A DNA stretch of 64,000 nt, from the NCBI GenBank assembly GCA_035048815.1, contig JAUCBN010000024.1:6260001-6324000 (forward strand), given 5' to 3'. How positions within the stretch are numbered: the first letter of the stretch is position 1; each line of letters starts with the position of its first letter. Of this stretch, positions 46,490 through 61,009 are shown one piece after another. Below the pieces are notes generated by a model. It did not search any database. It saw only the letters and a list, made by a program, of their open reading frames with translations, and had not been told where the DNA came from. A program made the translations under genes and the position numbers. This DNA comes from Abelmoschus esculentus (taxonomy: Eukaryota; Streptophyta; Magnoliopsida; Malvales; Malvaceae).

Positions 46490-49400
46490 TTCTAGCGTAC
46501 GCCATGATAGACGACACCTCTCTTTGAGCGTATGTCATGTTGAATGACCCCTCTCTTTGAGTGCATGTCAAGGTGAACAGTCTCTCTCTTTGAGCGTATA
46601 CCGTGATCTATGACCCCTCTGTTTGAGCGTACGTCGCGAGGATTGACCCTTCTATTTGAGTGTACGTCATAATGAACGGTCTCTCTCTTTGAGCGTATAC
46701 CGTGATGCACGACCCTTCTCTTTGAGCGTATATCGAGATGAATGACCCCTCTCTTTGAGCGTATGTCATGATGAATGACACCACTCTTTCAATGCATGTC
46801 ATTATAACGAAAGCTCTCTTTGACCGTATACCGTGAAGGACGACCATTCTCTTTTAGCGTATGTCGTGGTAAATGACCCCTCTCTTTGATGGTATGTCAT
46901 AATGAACAGTTCCTCTCTTTGAGCGTATGCCGTAATGCCGACCCCACTCTTTGAACGTATGTCGCAATGAATGACCCCTTTCTTCGAGTGCATGACATGG
47001 TGAACGGTCCCACTTTTTGAGCGGGTGAGCTAATGGACAACCACTCTCTTTCAGTGTATGTCACGATGAATGACCGCTCTCTTTTAGTCCATGTCATAAT
47101 AAACGGTACCTCTCTTTGAGTGTATACCGTGACGGACGACCCCTCTCCTTAAGCGTTTGCCGCGGTGAATGACCCCTCTCTTCAAGCATTTTCATAATGA
47201 ACGGTCCCATTCTTCTAGCGTATGCAGTGATGGACGGCACCTCTGTTTGAGCGTATGTCGCATTGAATGACCCCTCTCTTTGAGTGCATGTCAAGGTGAA
47301 CAGTACCTCTTTTAGAGCGTATACCGTGATCTATGACCCCTCTGTTTGAGCGTACGTCGCGAGAAATGACCATTCTATTCAAGTGTACATCATAATGAAC
47401 GATCTCTCTTTGAGCGTATACCGTGATGCACGACCCTTCTCTTTGGGCGTATATCTCGATGAATGACCTCTCTCTTCGAGTGCATGTCATAATGAACAGT
47501 CCCTTTCTTAGAGCGTATACCGTGATAGACGACCCCTCTCTTTGAGAGTATGTCGCTATGACCCCTCTCTTCGAGTGCATGTCTTGGTTAATGGTCCCTC
47601 ACTTTAAGTGTAAACCGTATTGGACAACAGCTCTCTTTGAGCGTGTGTCTCTATAAATATCCACTCTCTTCGAGTGTTTGTCATAATGAACGATCCCTTT
47701 CTTTGAGCGTATACCGTGATGGACGACCCCAATCTTTGAGCGTTTTTCGCGATGAATAACCCCTCTTCGAGTGCATGTCATAATGAACGGCCCTCTCTTT
47801 AAGCGTATACCGTGACCATGACCCCTCTGTTTAAGCGTACGTCGCGAGGAATAACCCTTATATTCGAGTGTACGTCATAATGAACGGTCTCTCTCTTTGA
47901 GCGTATACCATGATGCACGACCCTTCTCTTTGAGCGTATATCGCGATGAATGACCCCTCTCTTTGAGCGTATGTCACGATGAATGACACCTCTCTTTCAG
48001 TGCATGTCATAATAAATGGTAGCTCTCTTTTAGCATATGTCGTGGTAAATGACCCCTCTTTGGTGGTATGTCAAAATGAACGGTCCCTCTCTTTAAGCGT
48101 ATGTTGTGATGACGACCCCACTCTTTGAGCGTATGTCGCGATGAATGACCCCTTTCTTCGAGTGGTTGACATGGTGAACGGTCCCTCTTTTTGAGCGTAT
48201 ACGATAATGAACAACCACTCTCTTTCAGTGTATGTCACGATGAATGACTTCTCTCTTTCAGTGCATGTCATAATAAACGGTACCTCTCTTTGAGTGTATA
48301 TCGTGATGGACGACCCCTCTCCTTGAGCGTTTGCCGCGGTGAATGTCCCCTCTCTTCAAGCGTTTTCATAATGAACGGTCCCTCCCTTCTAGCGTATGCC
48401 GTGATGGACGACACCTCTCTTTGAGCGTATGTCACGTTGAATGACCACTCTCTTTGAGTGCATGTCATGGTGAACAGTCCCTCTTTTTGAGCGTATAACG
48501 AGATCTATGACCCCTCTATTTGAGCGTACGTCGCGAGGAATGACCCTTCTATTCGAGTGTACGTCATAATGAACGGTGTCTCTCTTTGAGCGTATACCAT
48601 GATGCACGACCCTTCTCTTTGAGCGTATATCGCAATGAATGACCTCTCTCTTTTAGTGCATGTCATAATGAACGTTCCCTTTCTTAGAGCGTATACCGTG
48701 ATAGATGACCCTTCTCTTTGAGCATTTGTCGCAGTAAATGACCCCTCTCTTCGAGTGCATGTCTTGGTTAATGGTCCCTCTCTCTAAGGGTTTACCGTAT
48801 TGGACAATAGCTCTCTTTGAGCGTATGTCTCTATAAATGTCCACTCTCTTCGAGTGTTTGTCATAATGAACGATCTCTTTCTTTGAGTGTATAACGTGAT
48901 GGACAACCCCACTCTTTGAGCATTTTTCGCGATGAATAACCCCTCTTCGAGTGCATGTCATAATGAACGGTCCCTCTCTTTGAGCGTATACCGTGACCGA
49001 TGACCCCTCTGTTTGAGCGTACGTTGCGAGGAATAACCCTTATATTCGAGTGTACGTCATAATGAACGGTCTCATTCTTTGAGCGTATACCGTGATGCAC
49101 GACCCTTCTCTTTTAGCGTATATCGCGATGAATGACCCCACTCTTTGAACGTATGTCACGATCAATGACACATCTCTTTCAGTGCATGTCATAATAAACG
49201 GTAGCTCTCTTTGAGCGTATACCATGAAGGACGACCCCTCTCTATTAGCGTATGTCGTGGTAAATGACCCCTCTCTTTGATGGTATGTCATAATGAATGG
49301 TCCCTCTCTTTGAGCGTATGCCGTGATGACGACCCCACTCTTTGAGCGTAAGTCGCGATGAATGACCCCTTTCTTCGAGTGAATGACATGGTGAACGGTC

Positions 49401-52000
49401 CCTCTTTTTGAGCGTATACGATAATGGACAACCCCTCTCTTTCAGTGTATGTCACGATGAATGACCCCTCTTTTTCAATGCATGTCATAATAAATGGTAC
49501 CTCTCTTTGAGTGTATACCGTGATGGACGACCCCTCTCCTTGAGCGTTTGTCGCGGTGAATGTCCCCTGTCTTCAAGCATTTTCATAATGAACGTTCCCT
49601 CTTCTAGCGTATGCCGTGATGGACGACACCTCTCTTTGAGCGTATGTCGCGTTGATTGACCCCTCTCTTTGAGTGCATTTCATAATGAACAGTCTCTCTT
49701 TTTGAGCGTATACCGTGATCTATGACCCCTCTGTTTTAGCGTACATCGCGAGGAATGACCCTTCTATTCGAGTGTACGTCATAATGAACGGTCTCCCTCT
49801 TTGAGCGTATACCGTGATGCACGACCCTTCTCTTTGAGCGTATATCGCTATGAATGACCCCACTCTTTGAGTGTATGTCACGATCAATGACACCTCTCTT
49901 TCAGTGCATGTCATAATAAACGGTAGTTCTCTTTGAGCGTATACCATGAAGGACGACCCCTCTCTTTTAGCGTATGTCGTGGTAAATGACACCTCTCTTT
50001 GATGGTATGTCATAATGAACGGTCCCTCTGTTTGAGCGTATGTCGTGATGACGACCCCACTCTTTGAGCGTAAGTCACGGTGAATGACCCCTTTCTTCGA
50101 GTGAATAACATGGTGAACGGACCCTCTTTTTGAGCGTATACGATAATGGACAACTACTCTCTTTCAGTGTATGTCACGATGAGTGACCCCTCTCTTTCAG
50201 TGCATGTCATAATTAACGGTACCTCTCTTTAAGTGTATACCGAGATGGACGACCCCTCTACTTGAGCGTTTGTCACGGTGAATGACCCTCTCTTCAAGCG
50301 TTTTCATAATGAACGGTCCCTCTCTTCTAGCGTATGCCGTGATGGACGGCACCTCTCTTTGAGCGTATGTCGCGTTGATTGACCCCTCTCTTTGAGTGCA
50401 TGTCATGGTGAACATTCCCTCTTTTTGAGCGTATACCGTGATGCACGACCCTTCTCTTTGAGCGTATATCGCGATGAATGACCTCTCTCTTCAAGTGTAC
50501 ATAATAATGAACGGTCTCTTTCGTAGAGCGTATACCGTGATAGACGATCCCTCTCTTTGAGCGTATGTCGCAGTGAATGACCCCTCTCTTCGAGTGCATG
50601 CCTTGGTTAATGGTCCCTCTCTTTAAGTGTTTACCGTATTGGACGACAACTCTCTTTGAGCGTATGTCTCTATAAATGTCCACTCTCTTCGAGTGTTTTT
50701 TATAATGAACGATCCTTTTCTTTGAGCGTATACCGTGATGGACAACCCCACTCTTTGAGCGTTTGTCGCGATGAATAACCCTTCTTCGAGTGCATGTCAA
50801 AATGAACGGTCTCTATCTTTGAGCGTATTCCGTGATGCACTACCTTTCTCTTTGAGCGTATATCGCGATGAATGACCCCTCTTTTTGAGCGTATGTCACA
50901 ATCAATGCCACCTCTCTTTGAGCGTATGTCACGATCAATGACACCTCTCTTTCAGTGCATGTCATAATAAACGGTAGCTCTCTTTGAGCGTATACCGTGA
51001 AGGACGACCTCTCTCTTTTAGTGTATGCCATGGTAAATGACCCCTCTCTTTGATGGTATGTCATAATAAACGGTCCCTCTCTTTGAGCGTATGCCGTGAT
51101 GACGACCCCACTCTTTGAGCGTAAGTCACGATGAATGACCCCTTTCCTCGAATGAATGACATGGTGAACGGTCCCTCTTTTTGAGCGTATACGATAATGG
51201 ACAACCACTCTCTTTCACTGTATGTCACGATGAATGACCCCTCTCTTTCAGTGCATGTCATAATAAACGGTACCTCTATTTGAGTGTATACCGAGATTGA
51301 CGACCCCTCTCCTTGAGCATTTGTCGCGGTGAATGACCCTCTGTTCAAGCGTTTTCATAATGAATGGTCCGTCTCTTCTAGCGTAAGCCGTGATGGACGA
51401 CACCTCTCTTTGAGCGTATGTCCCGTTGATTTACCCCTCTTTTTGAGTGCATGTCATGGTGAACAGTCCCTCTTTTTGAGCGTATACCTGATCTATGACC
51501 CCTTTGTTTGAGCGTACGTCGCGAGGAATGACCCTTCTATTCGAGTGTACGTCATAATGACTGGTCTCTCTCTTTGAACTGGTACGGTGATGCAAGACCC
51601 TTCTCTTTGAGCATATATCACGGTGAATGACCTCTCTCTTCGAGTGCATGTTATATAATTAACGGTCCCTTCCTTAGAGCATATACCGTGATAGACGACC
51701 CCTCTCTTTGAGCGTATGTCGCAGTGAATGACCCCTCTCTTTGAGTGCATGTCTTGGGTAATGGTCCCTCTCTTTAAGTTTTTACCGTATTGGACGACAG
51801 CTCTCTTTGAGCGTATGTCTCTATAAATGTCCACTCTCTTCGAGTGTTTGTCATAATGAACGATCCTTTTCTTTGAGCGTATACCGAGACGGACAAGCCC
51901 ACTCTTTGAGCGTTTTTCGCGATGAATAACCCCTCTTCAAGTGCATGTCATAATGAACGGTCCCTCTTTTTGAGTATATACCGTGATCGATGACCCCTCT
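46490..52000 (-). repeat. Higher-order repeat of about 1.18 kb, second tract
   Basis: The marker cttctagcgta is at 46490, 47213, 48387, 49602, 50328 and 51376, giving spacings 723, 1174, 1215, 726 and 1048. Full-length copies have the same module order as at 36480-41110. The short ones lack contiguous internal trimers, as expected from unequal crossing-over within the array. Confidence 0.85.
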
Positions 52001-52069
52001 GTTTGAGCGTACATCACAAGAATAACCCTTGGATTCGAGTGTATGGCATAATGAACGGTCCCTTTCTTA

Positions 52070-54680
52070 GAGGTTATACCATGATCGATGACCCCTCTCC
52101 TTGAGCATATGTAGCGATGAAAGACCCCACTCTTCGAGTACATGTCATGGTGGAAGGTCCTTCTCTTTGAGAGTATACCGCGATGGACGACCCTTCTCTT
52201 TGATCGAATGTCTTGATGAAAGACCCTTGTCTTCGACTACTTGTCATAATGAACGGCCCCTTTCTTATATCATATACCATGATGGACGACCCTTCCCATT
52301 GAGCATATTTCGCGATGAATGACCTCTCTCTTCACGTGTGTCATGGTGAATGATCCCTCTCTTTGTGCGTATACCTTGATGAACGACCACTCTCTTTGAG
52401 CGTATGTCGTGACGAACGACCACTCTCTTCGAGTGTATATCATAATAATCAATCACTATCTTTGAGCGTATACCGTGATGGATAAGCCCTCTCTTTGTGT
52501 GTATGTCGCGAAGAATGACCCCTCTCTTCGAATGCATGACATGGTGAACGGTCTCTCTCTTTGAGAGTATACGGTGATTGTAACCCCTCTCTTTAAGCGT
52601 ATGTCACGATGAATTACCCCTCTCTTTCAGTGCATGTCATAATAAATGGTCCCTCTCTTTGAGTGTATACTGTGATCGATGACCCATCTCTTTGAGCGTG
52701 TATCGTGATGATGACCCCTCTTTTCGACTGTATGTCATAATGAACAGTCCCTCTCTTTGAGTGTATACCATGATGGACGACCCCTCACTTTGACCGTATA
52801 TCATGGTGAATGACCCCTCTCTTCGAGCATATGTAATAGTGAACGGTCCCTCTCTTCGAACGTATCCCGTGATGGACGATCCATCTCTTTGAGTGTATGT
52901 CTCGATGAATAACCCCTCTCTTCGAGGGTATTTAATAATGAACGGTCCCTCTCTTTGAGCGTATACCGTGATGGATGATTGCTCTCTTTGAGCGTATGTC
53001 GCGATGAATGACCCATCTCTTCGAGTGCATGTCATAATTAAAGGTCCATTTCTAGAGCGTGTACCATGATGGATGACCCTTATCTTTGAGCGTATGCCGT
53101 GATGAATAACCCCACTCTTCAAGTGCATGTCATAATTAACAGTCCCTTTCTTAGAGGTTATACCGTGGTCGATGACCCCTATCTTTGAGCGTTTGTCTTA
53201 ATGGATGACCCCTCTCCTTGAGCATATGTCGCGATGAAAGACCCCCCTCTTTGAGTGTATGTTTTAGTGGATGGTCCCTCTCTTTGAGCGTATGTCATGA
53301 TGAATGACCCCTCTCTTTGAGCGTATATCGTGATGAATAACCCTTCTCTTGGAGTGCATAACATGGTTAACGGTCCCTCTATCTGAGCGTATACCAGGAT
53401 GGACGACCCCTCTCTTTGAGCGTATGTCATGATGAATGACCCCTCTATTCGAGTGTACGACATAATGGAGGTCTCTCTCTTTGAGCGTATACCGTGATGG
53501 ACGGCCCTTCTCTTTGGGCGTATATCGCGATTAAAGACCCCTCTCTTCGATTGCAAGTCATAATGAACGGTCCCTTACTTAGAGCGTATACCGTGATAGA
53601 CGACCCCTCTCCTTGAGCGTATGTCGCGGTGAATGGTCCCTCTCTTTGAGTGTTTACCGTATTGGACGACCGCTCTCTTTGATCGTATGTCGCGATAAAT
53701 GACCCTCTCTTCGAGTGTATGTCATAATGAACGATCCCTCTCTTTGAACGTTTACTGTGATGGACGACCCAACTCTTTGAGCGTCTGTCGCGATGAATAA
53801 CCCCTCTCTTTTAGTGCATGTCTTAATGAACGGTCCCTCTCTTTGAGCGTATACCGTGATCGATGACCCCTCTCTTTGAGTGTATGTTGCGATGAATGAC
53901 TTTCTCTTCGAGTGCATGTCATGGTGAACGGTTCCACTCTTTGAGAGTATATAATAATGAACCCTCTCTTCGACAGTATATAATAATGAACGGTCCCTCT
54001 CTTTGAGCCTATGTCGTGATGGACGACCCCTCTCTTTGAGCGTATGTCGCCACAAATGACCACTCTCTTCGAGTGCATGTCATAGTGAACGGTCCCTCTT
54101 ATCGAGCGTATACTGTGATGGACAACCCCTCTCTTTGAGAGTATGCCGCGATGAATGACTCTTCGAGTGCATGTCATAATGAACGGTCCCTTTCTTAGAG
54201 CATGATGGACGACCCTTCTCTTTGAGCGTATGTCGCTATAAATGACCACTCTCTTTGAGTGCATGTCATGCTGAACGGCCCCTCTCTTTGAGCGTATACC
54301 GTGATTGGCGACCCCTCTCTTAGAGCGCATGTCTTGATGAATGTCCTTTCTCCTTGAGTGCATGTCATAATACACAATGCCTTTCTTAGAGTGTATACCG
54401 TGATGGACGACCCTTCCCTTTGAGCGTATGTCGCGATGAGAGACCCTTCTTTTCGAGTGCATCTCATAATGAACAATCCCTTTCCTAGAGCGTATACCGT
54501 GATGGATGTCACCTCTCTTTGAGCGTATGTCGCAGTGGCAGACGCATCTCTTCGAGCGTATGTCATAATTAACTGGTCCCTTGCTTTGAGCGTATACCGT
54601 GATGGACGACCACTCTGTTTTAGTGTATGTCGCGGTGAATGACCCCTCACTACTAGAGTATGTCATAATGAACGAGCCCC
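52070..54680 (-). repeat. Segmental duplication copy 1 (partner 61090-64000)
   Basis: Ordered rare variants are shared with 61.1-64.0 kb: cttatatcatataccatgat, cttcgactacttgtcata, cttggagtgc, ctatctgagcgtata, gtttaccgtattggacg, gagcgtctgtcgcgatgaataacc and agtatataataatgaac. Offsets vary from about 9.25 to 9.6 kb because of whole-unit indels. Confidence 0.75.
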
Positions 54681-57600
54681 CTTTTTGAGCATATGCCGTG
54701 CTGGACGACCCATCTCTTTGAGCGTATGTCGAGATGAATTACCCCTTTGTTCGAGTGCTTGTCATAATGAACGGTCACATTCTAAGAGCGTATAACGTGA
54801 TAGACGACTCCTCTCTTTGAGTGTATGTCGTGGTGAATGAATCCTCTCTTCGAGAGTATGTCATAATGAACGATCCCTCTACTTGAGCGTATGCCATGAC
54901 GGACAACCCCTCTCTTTGAGCGTATGTCGCGATGAATGACCCCTCTCTTCGAGTGCATGACATGGTGAATGATCCCTCTCTTTAAGCGTATACCGTGATG
55001 GACGACTCGTCTCTTTCACCGTATGTCGCGATGAATGACCCCTCTCTTCGAGTGTATGTCATAATGAACGGTCCCTCTCCTATAGCGTTTAACGTGATGG
55101 ATGTCCCTTCTCTTCGAGCGTTTGTCGCGGTGAATGACCCCTCTCTTCGAGGGTAGTTCATAATGAACGGACCCTTCCTTAGTGCGTCTACCGTGCTGGA
55201 TGACCCTTCTCTTTGAGCGTATATTGCGATGAATGACCCCTCTCTTCAAGTGCATATCATAATGAACGGACCCTTTCTTAGTGCGTATACCGTGATGGAT
55301 GAACCTTCTCTTTGAGCGTATGTCGCAGTGAATGACCCCTCTCTTCGAGCATATTTCGTAATGAACGATCCCTTTCTTCGAGCATATACCGTGATGGATG
55401 ACCCCCCTCGCCGAGCGTATGTCGTGGTAAATGACCCCTCTCTTCAAGAGAATTTCATAATGAACGGTCCTTTTCTTTGAGCGTATATCGTGATGGATGA
55501 CCCCTCTCTTCGAGTGTATGTTATGGTGAATGACCCTCTCTTCGAGCGTATTTCAGAAAGAACGTTCCCTCTCTTTGTGCGTATGTCGTGATGGATGACC
55601 CCTCTCTTTGAGTGTATGTCGGGTTGAATGACCCCTCTCTTCGAGTGCATGTCATAATGAATGCTCCCTTTCTTAGAGCGTATAGCGTGATGGACAACCC
55701 TTCTCTTTGAGCATATGTCACGATGAATAACCCTTCTCTTCGAATGCATGTCATAATGAACGGTACCATACTTTGAGCGTATATCACGATGTACGACTCG
55801 ATGTACGACCCCACTCTTCGAGAGTCTATCGTAATGATCGGTCCCTCCCTTTGATTGTAACCCGTGATGGACGATCCCTTTCTCTGAGCTTATGTCACGA
55901 TGAATAACCCCTCTCTTTTAGTGCATGTCATGGTGAACGATCCCTCTCTTTTAGCGTATACCATGATGGACGACCCCTCTATTTGAATGTTCGTTATGAT
56001 GAATGAACCCTCTCTTCGTGTGCATGTCATAATAAACAGTCCCTTTCTTAGAGCGTACACCTTGATCGATGACCCTTCTCTTTGAACGCATGTCGCGATG
56101 ATTGACCCCTCTCTTTGAGTGCTTGTCATAATGAACAATCCCTTTCTTAGAGCATATACTATGATGGATGACACCTCTCTTTGAGCGTATAACGCGGTGA
56201 ATGACCCCTCTCTTTTAGCATATGTCATAATGAATGGTCCCTTTCTTTGAGCGTATACCGTGATGGAAGACCCCTCTCTTTAACCGTATGTCGCGATGAA
56301 TAAAACCCCCTCTATTCGAGTGAATGTCACTGTGAGCAGTCCCTCTCTTTGGGCGTATACCGTGATGGACTCTTTGAGAGTATGTCGCAAAGAATGACAT
56401 GTCTCTTTGAGTTTATGTAATAATCAACAGTCCCTCTCTTTGAGCGTATACCGCGATCGATGACCCTCTCTTTGAGCATACGTTGCAATGAATGACTCCT
56501 CTCTTCGATTGTATACTGTGATGGACGACCGCTCTCTTTGAGCGTATGTCGCAATGAATGACCCCTCTTTGATGGCATGTCATAATGATGGGCTCTTTGA
56601 GTGTATACCGGGATCGAGACCCCCCTTTTTGATTGTATGTCACGATAGATGACCCCTCTCTTCAAGTGCATGTCATGGTGAAAGATCCCTCTCTTTGAGC
56701 ATATGTTGCGATGAATGACCCTTCTTTTCGAGTTCATGTCATCCCTTTCTTAGAGCGTATATCGTGATGGATGACCCCTCTCTTTGAGTGTATGTCGCGG
56801 TGAATGACCCCTCTTTTCGTGTCAATGTCATAATGAATGGTTCCTTTCTAAGAGTGTAAATCGTGATGGACAACCCCTCTCTTTGCGCATATGTCGCGGT
56901 GAATGACCGCTCTATTCGAGTGTAAGTCATAATGATCGGTCGCTCTCTTAAAGCGTATCCCGTGATGGTGTCCCCTCTGTTTGAGCATTTTTCGTGATGA
57001 GTGATCCCTCTCTTCGAGTGCATGTCATGGTGAACGGTCCCTCACTATGAGCGTATCCCGTGATGGACGACCCCTCTCTTTGAGCGTTTGACACGATGAA
57101 TGGCCCTTTTCTTCGAGTGCATGTCATTGTGAACGGTCCCTCTCTTTGAGCGTATACCATGATATATGACCCCTTGTCTTTGAGCATATGTCGCGGTGAA
57201 TGACCCCTCTCTTCGAGTGCATATCATAATGAATGGTTCCTCTCTTTGAGTGTATACGTGATGGACGATCCCTGTCTTTGAACGTATGTCGCGATGAATA
57301 ACCCCTCTATTCAAGTACATGTAATGGTGAACGGTCCCTCTCTTTGAGCGGATACCATGATGGACGACAACTCTTTTTGAGCTTATATCGCGATGAATTA
57401 CCCTCTCTTCGAGTGCAAGTCATAATGAACGGTCCCTTTCTTAGAGTGTATATTGTGATTGACGACCCCTCTTTTTGAGCGTATGTCGCGGTGAATGACC
57501 CCTCTCATCGAGTGCATGTCATAATGACCCCTCTCTTTGTGTGTATGTCGTTGTGAAAGACCCCACTTTTTGAGCGTATGTCGCGATGAATGACCCTCTC

Positions 57601-60600
57601 TTCGAGTGCATGTCGTAATAAATAATCCCTTTCTTAGAGCATATTCTGTGATTGATGACCCCTCTCTTCGAGTGCATGTTTTGGTGAACGGTCCCTCTCT
57701 TTGAGCGTATAACGAGATGGATGACACCACTTTTTAGCTTATGTCGTAATGAATAACCCCTCTCTTTGACTGCACGTCATAATGAATGGTTTCTTTCTTA
57801 GAGCATATACCGTGATGGATGACCCTTCCTTTGAGCATATGGCGCGGTGAATGACCACTCCCTTCTAGTGCACGTCATAATGGACGATCTCTCTCTTTGA
57901 GCGTATATCGTGATTGATGACCCTCTTTTTGAGCGTATGTCACAATGAATGACCTCTCTCTTCGAGTGCATGTCATAATGAACGGTCCCTTTCTTAGATC
58001 GTATACTGTGAGGGACGAGTTCCCTTTTTTAGCGTATGTCGCGGTGAATGCCCCTCTCTTCGACTGCATGTCATAATGAATGGTCCCCTTATTGGAACGT
58101 ATACCGTGATGGACGACCACTGTCTTCAAGCGTATGTCGCTGTGAATGACCCCTTTCTTTGAGTTCATGTCATACTGAACGGTCCCTCTCTCTGAGCGTA
58201 TACCTTGATGGTCGACCCCTCTCTTTGAGCGTATGTCGCGATGAAAGACCCCTCTCTTCGAGTGCAAGTTCTGGTGAAAGGTCCATCTCTTTGAGAGTAT
58301 ATCGTGATGGATGAACCCTCTCTTTGAGCGAATGTCGCGATGAATGACCCCTCTCTTCGACTGCATGTCATAATGACTGGTCCCATTCTTAAAGCGTAAA
58401 CCGTGATGGACGACACCACTCTTTGAGAGTATGTCGCGGTGAATGACCTCTCTATTCGAGAGTATGTCATAATGAATGATCCCTCTCTCTAAGCGTATGC
58501 CGCGTTGAATGACCCCTCTTTCTTAGCGTATCTCGCGGTGAATGACCCCTCTCTTCGAGTGCATGTTATTATGAACGTTCCCTCTCTTTGAGCGTATAAC
58601 GAGATGGACAAGCCCTCTATTTTAGCGTATGTCGCGTTGAATGACCCCTTTCTTCGAGTGGATGTCATAATTAACGGTCCCTTTCATAGAGCGTATGTCG
58701 TGATGGACGACCCCTCTCTTTGAGCGTATGTCATGATGAATGATCTCTCTCTTCGAGTGCATGACATGGTGAATGATCTCTCTCTTTGAGTGTATACCGT
58801 GATGGACGACCCAAATCTTTCACCGTATGTCGCAATGAATGACCCCTATCTTCGAGTGCATGTCATAATGAACGGTTCCTTTCCTATAGCATATAACATG
58901 ATGGATGTCCCTTCTCTTTGAGCGTATGTCGCGGTGAATGATCCCTCTCTTCGAGGGTAGTTCATAATTAACGGACCCTTAGTGCGTCTCCCGTGATGGA
59001 TGATCCCTCTCTTTGAGCGTATATCGCGGTGAATGACCCTCTCTTTGAGCATATGTCGCGGTGAATGACCCCTCTCTTCAAGCGTATTTCATAATGAATG
59101 GTCCCTATCTTAGAGCGTATACCATGATGGACTTCCCTTCTCATTATGCATATGTCGCAGTGAATAACACCTCTCTTCGAGTGCACATCATAATGAAATG
59201 TCCCTTTCTTAGAGAGTATACCGTGATGGACGACCCCTCTCTTTGAGCGTATGTAGCGGTGAATGACCCCTCTCATTGAGAGTATATCATAATGATCGTT
59301 CCCTCTTTTTGAGAGTATCCCGTAATGGACGACCCATCTCTTTGAGCGTATGTCGCGATGAATGACCCCTCGCTTTGAGTGCATGACAAGGTAAATGGTC
59401 CCTCTCATTGAGCGTATACCGTGATTGACGACCCTGTCTTTGAATGTATGTCGCGATATAATAAACAGTCCCTTTCTTATAGCGTATACCGTGATGGACG
59501 ATCCATCTCTTTGAGCGTTTGTCGCGATGAATGACCCCTCTCTTCGAGTGCAGTCATAATGAACGGTCCCATTCTTAGAGAGTATATTGTGTTGGATGAC
59601 ACCTCTCTTTGACCGACCCCACTCTTCGAGCGTATGTTATAATGAACGGACCATCTCTTTGAGCGTATGCCGTAATGCACGACCCCTATCTTCAAGCGTA
59701 TATCGCGAGGAATGACCCCTCTATTCGAGTGCATGTCATGGTGAGTGGTCCCTGTCTTTGGGCGTATACCGTGATGGACGACCCCTCTCTTTTAGCATAC
59801 GTCTCAATGAATGACCCCTCTCTTTGAGTGCATGTCATAATCAACGGTCGCTCTCTTTGAGCGTATACCGTGATCGATGACCCTCTCTTTGAGCGTATCT
59901 CGCGATGAATGACCCCTATCCTCGAGTGCATGTCATAATGATCGGTCAATTTCTTAGAGCGTATTCCGTGATGGACGACCTTATATTTGAATGTATGTCG
60001 CGATGAATGACTTCTCTCTTCGAGCGCATGTCATAATGAATGCTCTCTTTCTTAGTGCGTATACCGCGATGGACGACCCTTCTCTTTGAGCGTATGTCGC
60101 GATGAATGACTCCTCTCTTCGAGAGCATGTCATAATGAATGTTCCCTTTCTTAAGAGCGTATACCGTGATGGATGACCCCTCTCTTTGAGCGTCTATAGC
60201 GGTGAATGACCACTATCTTCGAGCGTATTTCATGATGAATGGTGCCTCTCTTTGAGTGTATGTCGTGATGGACGACCCCTCTCTTAGAGAGTATCTCGCG
60301 TTGAATGACACTCCTCTCTTCTAGTGCATGTTATGGTGAACGGTCCCTCTCTTTGAGCGTATACCGAGATGGACGACCCCTATTTTTTAGCGTGTGTTGA
60401 GATGAATGACCTCTCTCTTCGAGTGCATGTCATAATAAACGGTCCATTTCTTAGAGCGTATACCGTGATGGACGATACTTCTCTTTGAGCGTATGTCGAG
60501 ATGAACGACCCTTCTATTCGAGTGCATGTCATAATGATCGTTCCCTTCCCTAGAGCGTATACCGTGATGGACGTCACCTCTCTTTGAGCGCATGTCGCGG

Positions 60601-61009
60601 TGAATGACCCCTCTCTTCAAGCATATGTTATAACGAATGGTCCCTCTGTTTGAGCGTATACCGTGGTGGAAGACCCCTCTCTTTTAGCGTATGTCATGGT
60701 AAATGACCCCCCTCTTTGATAGTATGTCATAATGAACGGTCCCTCTCTTTGAGCGTATGTCACGATGAATGACCCCATTCTTCAAGTGCATTTTATGGTG
60801 AATGGTTCTTATTTTTGAGCGTATACCATGATGGATGACTCCTATCTTTGAGCGTATGTCGCAATGAATGACCCCTCTCTTCGATGGCATGTCATAATGA
60901 ATGGTCTCATTCTTAAAGCGTATACTATTGTGGACGGTCCTTCTCTTTGAGCGTATATCGCGGTGAATGACCCCTATCTTCGAGTGCATGTCATAATGAA
61001 AGGTCCCTT

